DNA of 15,456 nt from SFEB01 sp964612455 (GTDB lineage Bacteria > Bacillota > Clostridia > Christensenellales > CAG-314), in the NCBI GenBank assembly GCA_964612455.1, contig CAZTCB010000032.1, forward strand, positions 1-15,456. The letters run 5' to 3'. The position numbers and the translations under genes were made by a program. This document shows positions 5,655-13,330 of the stretch, piece after piece. A model generated the notes under the pieces. That model was given only the letters and a program-made list of their open reading frames with translations. It ran no database searches and was not told the origin of the DNA. How positions within the stretch are numbered: the first letter of the stretch is position 1; each line of letters starts with the position of its first letter.

Positions 5655-7146
5655 TTTTTTCCCTCAATACCTTCATTGCGGGAGACCGCACGAAGTCCTC
5701 CTGCCTGACGACGACTCTGTTTATCCGTTCGTACGACGGCAAGGTTTTGTTAATCTCTTCTATTTTTTCTTCAAAGTGCTTTTGGATATCGACTATCCCC
5801 AAGCGTTTTACCACCTCGTCCCGAGGGAGAATTTCGACGCAGAGCATTTGTTCGTACTCGTACACGAGACAATCTCTGACCGTGTCGATTTCGTAAATCT
5901 TGTTTTCTATCTCGGCGGGGTAGACGTTTTCGCCCGACGCCAAAACGATAATTTCTTTTTTTCTGCCCGTAATGTACAGCAACCCGTCGTCGCTTACTCT
6001 CGCAAGGTCGCCCGTTTTAAAGTATCCGTCCTCAAACGCGGCGGCAGTCTCCGCCTCGTCGTTGACGTACCCGTCAAACACGTTTATCCCTTTTATCCAC
6101 AGTTCGTCGTCCACGATTTTATACTCTATACCCGGGTAAACAAATCCCACTGACGTTGCGTCGGTCAGCGGAATCGGGTTTCCGCTCACCAGATTGGCAC
6201 TCTCGGTCAATCCGTATCCCGGCAACAAAGTCACACCCATGTCGGAGTACTCTTTAGCCAGATAGGGCGCGACCGTCGCCGCACCGCAAATAATCGTCTT
6301 TGCGTCCTGCCCCAGCATGTTTCTCCCGAACTTTTTTGAAAGGCTAAGCGCCATTTCAGCCAGAGCGGGGACTAAAACGAAAGTGGTCGGTTTAAACTCG
6401 GCGATTTCCTTAAACATGTTTTGCTTGTTTCGGCAAACGAACAAAGTGCTGCCCGTGTACAACGACGTCAGCATCGTCCTAATCAGACCAAACACATGCG
6501 TCAACGGAAGGATGAGAAAAATCTTTTGCTCAAACACTTCTTTTATCCCGTAACAACCGTTTTTCGTACCTCGCATTATCGCCTGCTGCGACAACAACGC
6601 CCCTTTGCTCTTTCCCGTCGTGCCTCCCGTAAAGATAACGGAACACGGAGCGGTTTTTTCGACGGCAACGTGTCTCGCGGGCAAATACTCGCCACCCAGA
6701 CCGTCAATCGCAACTATCGATTTGTCTCTCTCGAGGGTAAAAAGCACTTTATCTTTCTTTGACGCGTCGTATACCAACGCGGATATTCCGAATTTTTTTA
6801 CGCACCCGAAAAGCGCGGTTTCGTCCAGATGCTCGGGCAACAATACCGCACAAGCGCCAAAAGTGGTGATTGCCAGATAGGATTTTATAAAAAACAACGA
6901 GTTTGGCGCAAACAATCCGACGTAATCGTTCTTTTTTACTCCTTTGGCTAACAACTCGCCCCTCAATACGGCAATCTGTTTTTCCAATTCGCCGTAAGTG
7001 ACAGAATCGCCGTCGACGACCGCGACGTTGTCTCCGTACTCCGCCAGACAATGCTCCCACATCGAAGAGATACTGTCGTAATCCTTTATTTTAGAAAAAG
7101 TATCTTCGTCGGTATATTTTCTAAATATTTCGTTTGTGTTTTGCAT
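5641..7146 (-). CDS. Acyl-activating ligase (ANL superfamily)
   Basis: A 501-residue AMP-forming acyl-CoA or acyl-ACP synthetase with all core motifs: phosphate loop FTGGTTGKSKG (172-182), PLTHVFG (214-220), GYGLTE (310-315), YFKTGDLA (375-382), hinge GRKKEIIVLASGENVYP (394-410), and the C-terminal catalytic lysine in SPAMKVLR (Lys492). It should adenylate a carboxylic acid, probably a fatty acid, and pass it to a thiol; the ACP encoded directly downstream is the likely acceptor. The ATG at 7146 has GGAGAG seven bases upstream and overlaps the preceding acyltransferase gene by 26 bases. The motifs resemble long-chain fatty acid ligases more than amino-acid adenylation domains, but chain length and CoA versus ACP preference cannot be decided from sequence. 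Confidence 0.92.
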   Translation of the reverse strand: MQNTNEIFRKYTDEDTFSKIKDYDSISSMWEHCLAEYGDNVAVVDGDSVTYGELEKQIAVLRGELLAKGVKKNDYVGLFAPNSLFFIKSYLAITTFGACAVLLPEHLDETALFGCVKKFGISALVYDASKKDKVLFTLERDKSIVAIDGLGGEYLPARHVAVEKTAPCSVIFTGGTTGKSKGALLSQQAIMRGTKNGCYGIKEVFEQKIFLILPLTHVFGLIRTMLTSLYTGSTLFVCRNKQNMFKEIAEFKPTTFVLVPALAEMALSLSKKFGRNMLGQDAKTIICGAATVAPYLAKEYSDMGVTLLPGYGLTESANLVSGNPIPLTDATSVGFVYPGIEYKIVDDELWIKGINVFDGYVNDEAETAAAFEDGYFKTGDLARVSDDGLLYITGRKKEIIVLASGENVYPAEIENKIYEIDTVRDCLVYEYEQMLCVEILPRDEVVKRLGIVDIQKHFEEKIEEINKTLPSYERINRVVVRQEDFVRSPAMKVLREKNGKK

Positions 7147-7795
7147 ATTTACTCTCCAAATAAAAGTTTTTCAATTCTTCTTCCTTACTTCTCAGCAACT
7201 CGCTTATTTCGTTTATTTTTTCCAACGACGGCATCGAGCCGCACAAAGCCCGCACGTCTATCGGTTCGCCCAACACGCCGTACCAACGGTCGTACCATTT
7301 TTTTCCTTTTACGATATACAGAGGGATAATCGGTTTTCCCGTGTTGTAAGCCATGAGGATAGCCCCGCCTTTAAAGCACAGCATATCTTCCTGCTCGAGG
7401 TTGAGCTTTCCCTCGGGAAAAATCATCACGAGCTTGTCGTCCCGCAACACCTCTTTTACCTCGTGAAAACAAGACATCGAAAAATTGTTTTTATCCACCT
7501 GAATACACTGGACGTTTCGGAAAAAAAAGTCCTTGAATTTAGAATTGTACAAATCCTTGCTCGCCACCGCATGTACCACTCTGCGCCAAAATACGCAGCA
7601 GCCGAAGACGGGATCGAAAAAACTCGTGTGATTTGCCGCGACGATTGCTCCGCCCTTGACGTCCTTGGGGCGGGTTTTGCCGATGCTCAACACCTTTGGT
7701 CTCATCCACAACACGATAGGACATCCCGTGATTTTTACGAAGTTGTAGAAAAAATAATTCCTTTTTTTCTTTTTATCTTTTGCTTTGCCGTTCAA
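7121..7795 (-). CDS. PlsC-type glycerolipid acyltransferase 2
   Basis: A 224-residue acyltransferase of the PlsC (LPLAT) family, which transfers an acyl group from acyl-ACP or acyl-CoA to a lysolipid. The catalytic H-x4-D motif is NHTSFFD (55-61, His56 and Asp61), the substrate-binding motif is FPEGKLN (126-132), and IIPLY (156-160) is the fourth block. A basic N-terminus and hydrophobic segment 13-31 suggest membrane association; the C-terminus is highly charged. The start is a TTG at 7793-7795 with a GGGGGA site five bases upstream; the next Met (residue 31) would cut off the family's N-terminal helix. It overlaps the preceding acyltransferase gene by 23 bases. It is clearly diverged from its neighbour, so the two probably differ in acceptor or position. 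Confidence 0.9.
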   Translation of the reverse strand: MNGKAKDKKKKRNYFFYNFVKITGCPIVLWMRPKVLSIGKTRPKDVKGGAIVAANHTSFFDPVFGCCVFWRRVVHAVASKDLYNSKFKDFFFRNVQCIQVDKNNFSMSCFHEVKEVLRDDKLVMIFPEGKLNLEQEDMLCFKGGAILMAYNTGKPIIPLYIVKGKKWYDRWYGVLGEPIDVRALCGSMPSLEKINEISELLRSKEEELKNFYLESKYAKHKRNI

Positions 7796-8414
7796 GTTCT
7801 TCCCCCAACTCTATAATCGTCTTTCTCAAAAAATCGTTTATCTTTTCTATATTTTCTCTTTCCGACAGGGTGCCGTCGTACATATCCGAAACGTATATCG
7901 GTTCGCCCACCATGACGCGCGCTCTTTCTTTCGTAAAATACTTTCCGTTCGTATACACGGGGATGATGGGGGCGTTGCTCTCCAATGCTATATAGACAGC
8001 CGACGGTTTAAAAGGCAACGGCGCGACGTCGTTTTCTTTGTCGGGCAATCGTCCTTCGGGGTATATTTCCACCACGCCGCCTTTTTGCAACACCTTGACG
8101 CTTTTCGCGATAAAGGCATAGTCCTGTGTATTGCGATCTACTTTGATTGCGCCAAACAAAGCAAGAAACGGTTTCATGCCGAATCTCGTGTATATTATCT
8201 CTGCGACGACGCATCTGAGTAAACGAAAAGGAAACAAAAACAGCATGAGCGCAAAATCCCACACCGACGTGTGATTGGATACGACTATTGCCTTTCCCTT
8301 GATTTTTCGGGATTGCACGCTCTTGTTTTTATAATATACCTTCGTCCTGAAAACCGCAAGATATACGGGATAAGCGGTTATTTTTACAATCCAACCGAAT
8401 AAAGCATGTATCAT
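7773..8414 (-). CDS. PlsC-type glycerolipid acyltransferase 1
   Basis: A 213-residue member of the PlsC family. Motifs are NHTSVWD (47-53, His48 and Asp53), FGAIKVDR (87-94), YPEGRLP (118-124) and IIPVY (150-154), in the expected order and spacing. A hydrophobic N-terminal helix (about 3-22) probably anchors it to the inner face of the membrane. The likely reaction is acyl transfer to a glycerol-phosphate type or other lipid hydroxyl. The ATG at 8414 lies 12 bases after the transporter stop; no good ribosome site is visible, so reinitiation is likely. Together with the next gene it forms a tandem acyltransferase pair, matching the two ligase/carrier sets in the operon. Confidence 0.9.
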   Translation of the reverse strand: MIHALFGWIVKITAYPVYLAVFRTKVYYKNKSVQSRKIKGKAIVVSNHTSVWDFALMLFLFPFRLLRCVVAEIIYTRFGMKPFLALFGAIKVDRNTQDYAFIAKSVKVLQKGGVVEIYPEGRLPDKENDVAPLPFKPSAVYIALESNAPIIPVYTNGKYFTKERARVMVGEPIYVSDMYDGTLSERENIEKINDFLRKTIIELGEELERQSKR

Positions 8415-8426
8415 AAAAAAAACCGT

Positions 8427-10376
8427 TTACGCCGTTGCGGCAGTAGCAGGCATGGTTTCGTCGGCGGCGCGAGCCTTGTCGTCTGCCTCGTAGATTTCGT
8501 TAACATGGCGTTGGAGATTTGCCAACGCGATTACGTTTAACGGCAAAATCGGGAAAACCACCGCCAAAACAATCAAAACGACTCGCACTATCGAGTACCA
8601 CGGCTGACGCAAAAGAGCGATACCGCGCTCCGTCGCGCTGTCTCTGATTAATGCCGTCATCTTTAAAATCGTGATTATCTGAGTCCACGGCACCAGACAC
8701 GACAACAACCACCATGCAAACGAATTGAATTTTTTGCCCGAAATCTCTTTAAGCGACTTTAACAGATATCCCACCCATATAAAACCGAAAATGCCTCCTG
8801 ACAAAATCGTCAGACCTATGTTTATAAAGGTAATTTCTCCTTTTTCCTCTTTCGTTTCGTACTTGGGGTTAGTTTCTATTTCCGTTATATCGAGCGAAGG
8901 ATCGTATTTTTTCATTTCTCTTGCGAGGATACGCGGAGTATAGTCCTTCGGCATCCTGAACGCAAGGAAAAATCCCAACACGCACGTCGCCGCAACTATA
9001 AAAGGCACCAACGTCGTACCGAGATTGTAGACCTGCTCGACACCGAGTGCCGCTTTTGCCGACTCGTAAGTTTCCGCCCAGATTATTCCCGCGCCGGGGG
9101 CGAAAAAATACATCTTTATATACTCGTAAATCAGAGAGCCGGACACCGCCCCGACGACACTCGTCGCAACGGCGTTTCCCGCAAAGTACATCGCCGAATG
9201 GTTTTTTCGGGTTAACGTTTCTTCCATGTTTGAAATCTGCGCCGTGACGAGATATGGCATCATGAAAAACGCCCCGATACCCCAGCTCCCGACGATACCG
9301 CCGGTAGAACCGATGATATATTGCAACGGTTTGTTTCCTCCCGTCACCAGCAAAGAACCGAAGAAAAACGACAACATAGCCACGGCAAAAGCCAACAGAC
9401 ACGTCTGGTAGGTAAACCGTATACCTTTTTTCGCTTTAACTTTGTTAAACAAAAACAGCATTACGGGCACCGGCGCAAAGGCGCAAGTGTTTAAAAAAGC
9501 CATTTCGACGCCGTTCATACCCATACCGCCCTCAATCAACGCGTTCATCGAGGACAAAAACATCTGCAATCCGAAATACACGCAACAGTTTACCGCGAGC
9601 CAACGCATGTAAACCTTATTTTTAACGGTAAGCACTATGCTTTCTTTAAATTTGACGGGTTTTTCCTCTCCCGCCTGTCTTTCGGGGTAACCGTACTTTT
9701 CGCCCTCTTTGATTAAAAACAGCGGAATGGCGATGGTCAACATCACGGGGAGCAGACAAAAAACAAATTGGTTTATCTGCAAACCAGAGTATTGCAAAAC
9801 CACGGGGACCAAAGCGTATACGAGACAATACGTTATCGTATCGAAAAAAGATTTGTATCCCGACACTCTCAGTCGCTGCGGCTCGTCAACGCATGTGGTC
9901 GAAAGCGAACCGTAAAACGAAATCATGCACATCGTGTACGTCGCGAAAAACACGATAGACCATCCGAATATCCAGAAAGTATTGATTATTTGCCCGCTCG
10001 GGTCGTTACCCTGACTGATAGGCATCCACATGAGAGCGAAGGAAATTATCATGGGTATCATACAAACCGCAATCGTCGGACGTCTGCGTCCCCACTTGGT
10101 CTTTAACGTGTCGGTTACATGCGCAAAAGGAATATCGATGACTCCGTCAAAAACCCTGCCTATCGCAAACAAAATCGGAAACAACGCGGGATAAATATAA
10201 ATCACGCTCGGCGCTATCGCAAATATCGACTCGTTTGCATCCAGCGCAACCGGGTTTACCGCATTTTGAAAATACGCCCCGAACAAAATCATCAAAAGAT
10301 TTGGCCCGAATCCGGAAAACGCGAATAAAAATTCCTTCCATTTTTTATCCAATGATTTTACCTGATTTGTATTCAT
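8427..10376 (-). CDS. MFS/GPH-type transporter with DUF4234-like C-terminal tail
   Basis: A 649-residue transporter. Residues 1 to about 490 resemble the glycoside-pentoside-hexuronide branch of the MFS (MFS_2 type) with about 12 membrane segments. The signature loop lies at 73-100 with GRVFDGVID and KTKWGRRRP. After a charged linker the last 130 residues form another membrane unit with IGLTILSGGIFGFIWVGYL and an FNSFAWWLLS helix, resembling DUF4234, a small membrane domain of unknown role. The family mostly imports sugars by cation symport, but MFS_2 relatives also move lysolipids (eukaryotic MFSD2A), which suits the lipid genes around it. The ATG at 10374-10376 has AAGGAGAG five bases upstream and overlaps the stop of the first operon gene as ATGA. 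The substrate is inferred from context only. Confidence 0.87.
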   Translation of the reverse strand: MNTNQVKSLDKKWKEFLFAFSGFGPNLLMILFGAYFQNAVNPVALDANESIFAIAPSVIYIYPALFPILFAIGRVFDGVIDIPFAHVTDTLKTKWGRRRPTIAVCMIPMIISFALMWMPISQGNDPSGQIINTFWIFGWSIVFFATYTMCMISFYGSLSTTCVDEPQRLRVSGYKSFFDTITYCLVYALVPVVLQYSGLQINQFVFCLLPVMLTIAIPLFLIKEGEKYGYPERQAGEEKPVKFKESIVLTVKNKVYMRWLAVNCCVYFGLQMFLSSMNALIEGGMGMNGVEMAFLNTCAFAPVPVMLFLFNKVKAKKGIRFTYQTCLLAFAVAMLSFFFGSLLVTGGNKPLQYIIGSTGGIVGSWGIGAFFMMPYLVTAQISNMEETLTRKNHSAMYFAGNAVATSVVGAVSGSLIYEYIKMYFFAPGAGIIWAETYESAKAALGVEQVYNLGTTLVPFIVAATCVLGFFLAFRMPKDYTPRILAREMKKYDPSLDITEIETNPKYETKEEKGEITFINIGLTILSGGIFGFIWVGYLLKSLKEISGKKFNSFAWWLLSCLVPWTQIITILKMTALIRDSATERGIALLRQPWYSIVRVVLIVLAVVFPILPLNVIALANLQRHVNEIYEADDKARAADETMPATAATA

Positions 10377-12292
10377 AAATCTCTCCTTCGTATATACTCG
10401 TCCATCTCGGACACAGTTGACAGTTTTTGCGCATCTTCAACGGGAATCACCACGTTCATTTCCTCTTTTATCATTTCGACGAGAGAAAAATACTCGAGAC
10501 TGTTTCCGTTTAAATCCGAAAAGAAATCGTCACCCGTCCCTATCTCTTTTTCGTCTATTTGCAACGCCCGCGAAAACAAGCGTTTGAGTTTTTTCCCTAA
10601 TTCGCTCGCGTCGCCCTCGTCGACAGACTCGTCCGACAGAAGGTTGAAACGACTTTTCGAGTAACGCTCGGCAATTTTTTTTCTACTGATTTTAAACTCT
10701 CCGTCCGTCAGCAAAGGCGTATCGGTCAGTTCAATCCGTCTGACGACGCTTTCAAGACGATTTTCTTTTATTTTCGTTTCCGTAGCAGCCCTCAGTTCGG
10801 CAAGCCCCCGTCCCGAGTAAACTTTAGGGCAATAAACCAACAAAGTAACCGCCCCGTCCCGAGCGCGAAACAAACAAACGTCATCCGCGTCGTCCGTCCG
10901 CAACAGCTCCTCGACAATATCGGGGTTTACGTTTTCGCCGCTTTCGTCGACAAGCAAATCGTCCGCCCTGCCCCTGATAAAATATTTTCCGTTTTTTTCA
11001 ACCGCCATGTCGCCGGTATCGAACCATTCGTCAAAATCCGTTACGATTTCTTTGCCGCCGTATAAAATCCTCGCGGCGCGAGCGGGGCTTTTTACGTACA
11101 ATCTCCCGTTTTCGCACTTGTACCGCGTACTGCGAAACGGCTCGCCGACGGAAAGAGTATTTCTTTCTTTATCGGAGGACGACAACTCGACGGAAGTCAC
11201 GCCGATTTCCGTCATTCCGTACCCGTTGGCAAGGTGATAGCCTATCGCATTAAAAAACTCCGTCGTTTTCGCGTCGATTTGACTGCCGCCCGTTATCAAA
11301 AAGCGAATACTGTCACCAAAAATCCGTTCTCTTACCTCGGCAAACGCCCTATGCGTCAGTTTTTTACCCAATTTACTTTTTTTTGCCGCATCGAGACATC
11401 TGTAAAACCGCCTTGCCGTCACGCCGCCTTTACTCTTAATGACGCTCGTCGTTTTTTTATAAATAGTTTCCCATACGAGCGGAACGGCAAACACGTGCGT
11501 CACCTTGTGCCGCCTGACGGTGTTGAGCAACGTCTGCGGAGACGCGTCTTTGAGAAACACGAAAGTCCTCGAAAAAAAACCGAACCACAAATACACCGCA
11601 ATAAAGCCGAAAACATGGTAAAACGGAAGGAGCGCAAGTTGTTTTATCTTTCCCTCGCAACCCTTTCGTATTTGCGGACAATTTTTTACGAGGTAATACG
11701 TATCGCTAATCTGGTGATAAAAACACTCGGCGTTGTAGGCGCACAACTTTACGTCGCCCTGCGTACCCGACGACATAAAGACGACTTCCGTACCGAAAAC
11801 GAAAGACTCCTCGCCTCTGTCGGTATCCTCGCCCGTTATTTCGTCTGCCGCATACGTCTTGCAGGACGAAAAAACCAAAGAATCGCTGATTACCGCCCGC
11901 ACGTCGTACTGCGCGATAACTTTTTCCGTCACGCTCTTGGGTAAATGCGAGTTTATCAGCAGCGGTTTGTACCCCGCGAGCAAGATGCCCCAAAACGTTT
12001 CTATCCAACGCAGGCTGTTTGCCATATTTAAGCCTATCATAGTGTCTTTCGGATAGGCGGATAGGGTTTTTTCCAATTCGACGGCTATATTCAAAGCGTG
12101 TTTTTTCGCCTCGCCGTACGTCGTTTCCTCGATTTTATATCCGCGCATGGTTTCGGCGATGACGTTTTCTCCTTCCGAAAACATAAGCTTAAACAGAGTA
12201 GAAAACTGCGTCGGATTTTTACCGTATGCGTCTATCTTTGCTAAAACAAGCTCGTACAAACTTTTGTAGTCGCTCAACCCCGCTAATTTCAA
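10373..12292 (-). CDS. ANL-superfamily ligase fused to an acyl carrier protein domain
   Basis: A 639-residue protein, first gene of the operon. Residues about 30-545 are an adenylate-forming domain: LPFYHVFGF (222-230), NGYGMTE (356-362), FDTGDMA (424-430), GRADDLLVDESGENVNP (441-457) and a C-terminal lysine in DGEFKISRKK (Lys534). The phosphate loop is odd: SSGTQGDVKL (174-183) has Gln178 and Leu183 where Thr or Ser and Gly are usual and Val181 in place of Pro, so ATP use may be altered. Residues about 563-639 form an ACP domain with Ser598 in DLNGNSLEYF as the phosphopantetheine site. It probably loads an acyl group onto its own carrier. No condensation or thioesterase domain is present. 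The start is a TTG at 12290-12292, supported by GGGAG eight bases upstream and by the absence of an in-frame ATG nearby. Confidence 0.88.
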   Translation of the reverse strand: MKLAGLSDYKSLYELVLAKIDAYGKNPTQFSTLFKLMFSEGENVIAETMRGYKIEETTYGEAKKHALNIAVELEKTLSAYPKDTMIGLNMANSLRWIETFWGILLAGYKPLLINSHLPKSVTEKVIAQYDVRAVISDSLVFSSCKTYAADEITGEDTDRGEESFVFGTEVVFMSSGTQGDVKLCAYNAECFYHQISDTYYLVKNCPQIRKGCEGKIKQLALLPFYHVFGFIAVYLWFGFFSRTFVFLKDASPQTLLNTVRRHKVTHVFAVPLVWETIYKKTTSVIKSKGGVTARRFYRCLDAAKKSKLGKKLTHRAFAEVRERIFGDSIRFLITGGSQIDAKTTEFFNAIGYHLANGYGMTEIGVTSVELSSSDKERNTLSVGEPFRSTRYKCENGRLYVKSPARAARILYGGKEIVTDFDEWFDTGDMAVEKNGKYFIRGRADDLLVDESGENVNPDIVEELLRTDDADDVCLFRARDGAVTLLVYCPKVYSGRGLAELRAATETKIKENRLESVVRRIELTDTPLLTDGEFKISRKKIAERYSKSRFNLLSDESVDEGDASELGKKLKRLFSRALQIDEKEIGTGDDFFSDLNGNSLEYFSLVEMIKEEMNVVIPVEDAQKLSTVSEMDEYIRRRDL

Positions 12293-12335
12293 ATCACTTA
12301 CTCCCTACACGCAAAAAAAATGTCGAATTGTAAGT

Positions 12336-12364
12336 ATTATAGCATGCTTTTTAATATTTTTCAA
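12336..12364 (-). promoter_or_regulatory. Promoter of the nine-gene lipid operon
   Basis: On the minus strand -35 TTGAAA (12359-12364) and a perfect -10 TATAAT (12336-12341) are separated by 17 bases; TGC directly upstream of the -10 gives an extended element. Transcription would start near 12329 and reach the TTG start at 12292 after about 37 bases. GCATGC overlaps the extended -10, and the TetR promoter carries a very similar sequence. Confidence 0.85.
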
Positions 12365-12516
12365 TCTTTTATAACCTATATGCCGTTACGTTTTTAATCA
12401 CTTTGCGCTTTTCTTTGTTTTTTACAAATTTTTGCGTTCATACGGACGTTTTTCGCTTAATTCGCCCGTTTGCCGTTTACGAAAACGCAATAAATTCAAA
12501 TAAAATTAAGTTTCAA

Positions 12517-12903
12517 TCAACCAAATACCTTAGACAGCACCATCGCTATGAATGCAATGATAAGAAAAACCACAAAATAACCAATCCCCAAGCCACCCGA
12601 CTCGGAACTACTTGACGAGTCGTCATCGGAGTCGGAATCAGAATCATCCGCAGGAGAGCCATATCGCTCGGGATGTCTCGCATAGTGTAGCTCCTTTTCC
12701 ATTTCGTCGATTGTATCGTGTATTTTATCCCATGAATCGCACCATACTCTTTCGTGCCTACCGTCATCCAAATCCGTAATATCCATCCACCCGTACGGCT
12801 CGTCGTTTTCATCCCAGTGACCGTATATTTCATAGTCATGACCCGAAGAATTCCAACGCTTACCCCATGTACTTATTGTTTTTTTCTCCCATTCCAATCC
12901 CAC
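12517..12903 (-). CDS. Small acidic protein with C-terminal membrane anchor
   Basis: A 128-residue protein not assigned to any family. Residues 1-80 are rich in Trp, His, Asp and Glu, with repeated aromatic pairs (STWGKRW, GHW, YGWM, VWCDSW), then comes a helix-like charged stretch (DEMEKELHYARHPER). Residues 84-102 are almost only Asp and Ser, and 105-125 form one membrane helix followed by a short basic end. The layout suggests a soluble domain tethered by a flexible acidic linker to a tail anchor. The start is a GTG at 12901-12903 supported by AAGGGAGGG eight bases upstream. It has its own promoter. Downstream there is no clear terminator before the operon promoter, so readthrough into the lipid operon is possible. 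Confidence 0.75.
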   Translation of the reverse strand: MGLEWEKKTISTWGKRWNSSGHDYEIYGHWDENDEPYGWMDITDLDDGRHERVWCDSWDKIHDTIDEMEKELHYARHPERYGSPADDSDSDSDDDSSSSSESGGLGIGYFVVFLIIAFIAMVLSKVFG

Positions 12904-12932
12904 AACAATTGCCCTCCCTTGCCATTAGAATG

Positions 12933-12962
12933 ATTGTACGACAGTTTCCCCGTAGTTGTCAA
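12933..12962 (-). promoter_or_regulatory. Promoter of the small acidic membrane protein gene
   Basis: On the minus strand a perfect -35 TTGACA (12957-12962) and -10 TACAAT (12933-12938) have an 18-base spacer. The leader before the GTG start is only about 22 bases and contains the strong ribosome site. Confidence 0.75.
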
Positions 12963-13264
12963 GACTTTCTGATAAACATTGCGACGTTCTATCGAAGTAG
13001 TATCACAAATAAAACACAACAAACAGGCAAGGGTAAATTATATTTGTCAAAAACATCATCCCAACCCGTCAACACGCGCAAAATCCTAATAAACTTGAAT
13101 AACCCTACAAACAAAACGTGGCGCAGAAATCATTCATTGTCGAACATTGTCGAAATACCGACGCGGCGGTTTTTGCCACGACCGCTTGTTATATACCAAT
13201 TTAGCGATCTCGATTTACGGACAAAAATTTTTTAAGAACACCGCAATATATTCCCTCAAATCCA
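12963..13264. other. Intergenic region with a 10-bp direct repeat
   Basis: About 300 bases separate the divergent promoters of the acidic protein and the TetR gene. No convincing gene is present. CATTGTCGAA occurs twice in tandem at 13135-13154; TGTCGAA recurs at the start-site region of the lipid operon (12321-12327). It could be an operator, but position and symmetry are not typical of TetR sites. Confidence 0.4.
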
Positions 13265-13293
13265 TTGCATTTTTTACCGATGCATGCTACAAT
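13265..13293 (+). promoter_or_regulatory. Promoter of the TetR gene
   Basis: TTGCAT (13265-13270) and TACAAT (13288-13293) are separated by 17 bases, and TGC directly before the -10 makes it an extended element. The overlapping GCATGC palindrome is shared with the lipid operon promoter. The start site would be about 30 bases upstream of the ATG at 13331. Confidence 0.7.
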
Positions 13294-13330
13294 AGAGGAC
13301 GAACGATTGAAATAAAACGAGGTAAAAAGC

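Noticed and set aside
7136..7816. Plus-strand frame of 226 codons opposite the second PlsC gene
   Set aside because: The minus-strand protein has complete PlsC motifs and overlapping operon context; the plus frame has no motif or ribosome site.
11234..11944. Plus-strand frame of 236 codons opposite the first ligase gene
   Set aside because: It is a shadow of a long gene with clear ANL motifs; the content is Arg-rich and featureless.
10373..12292. Reading the ligase-ACP fusion as a nonribosomal peptide synthetase module
   Set aside because: There is no condensation or thioesterase domain and the neighbours are lipid acyltransferases; the adenylation motifs resemble fatty acid ligases.
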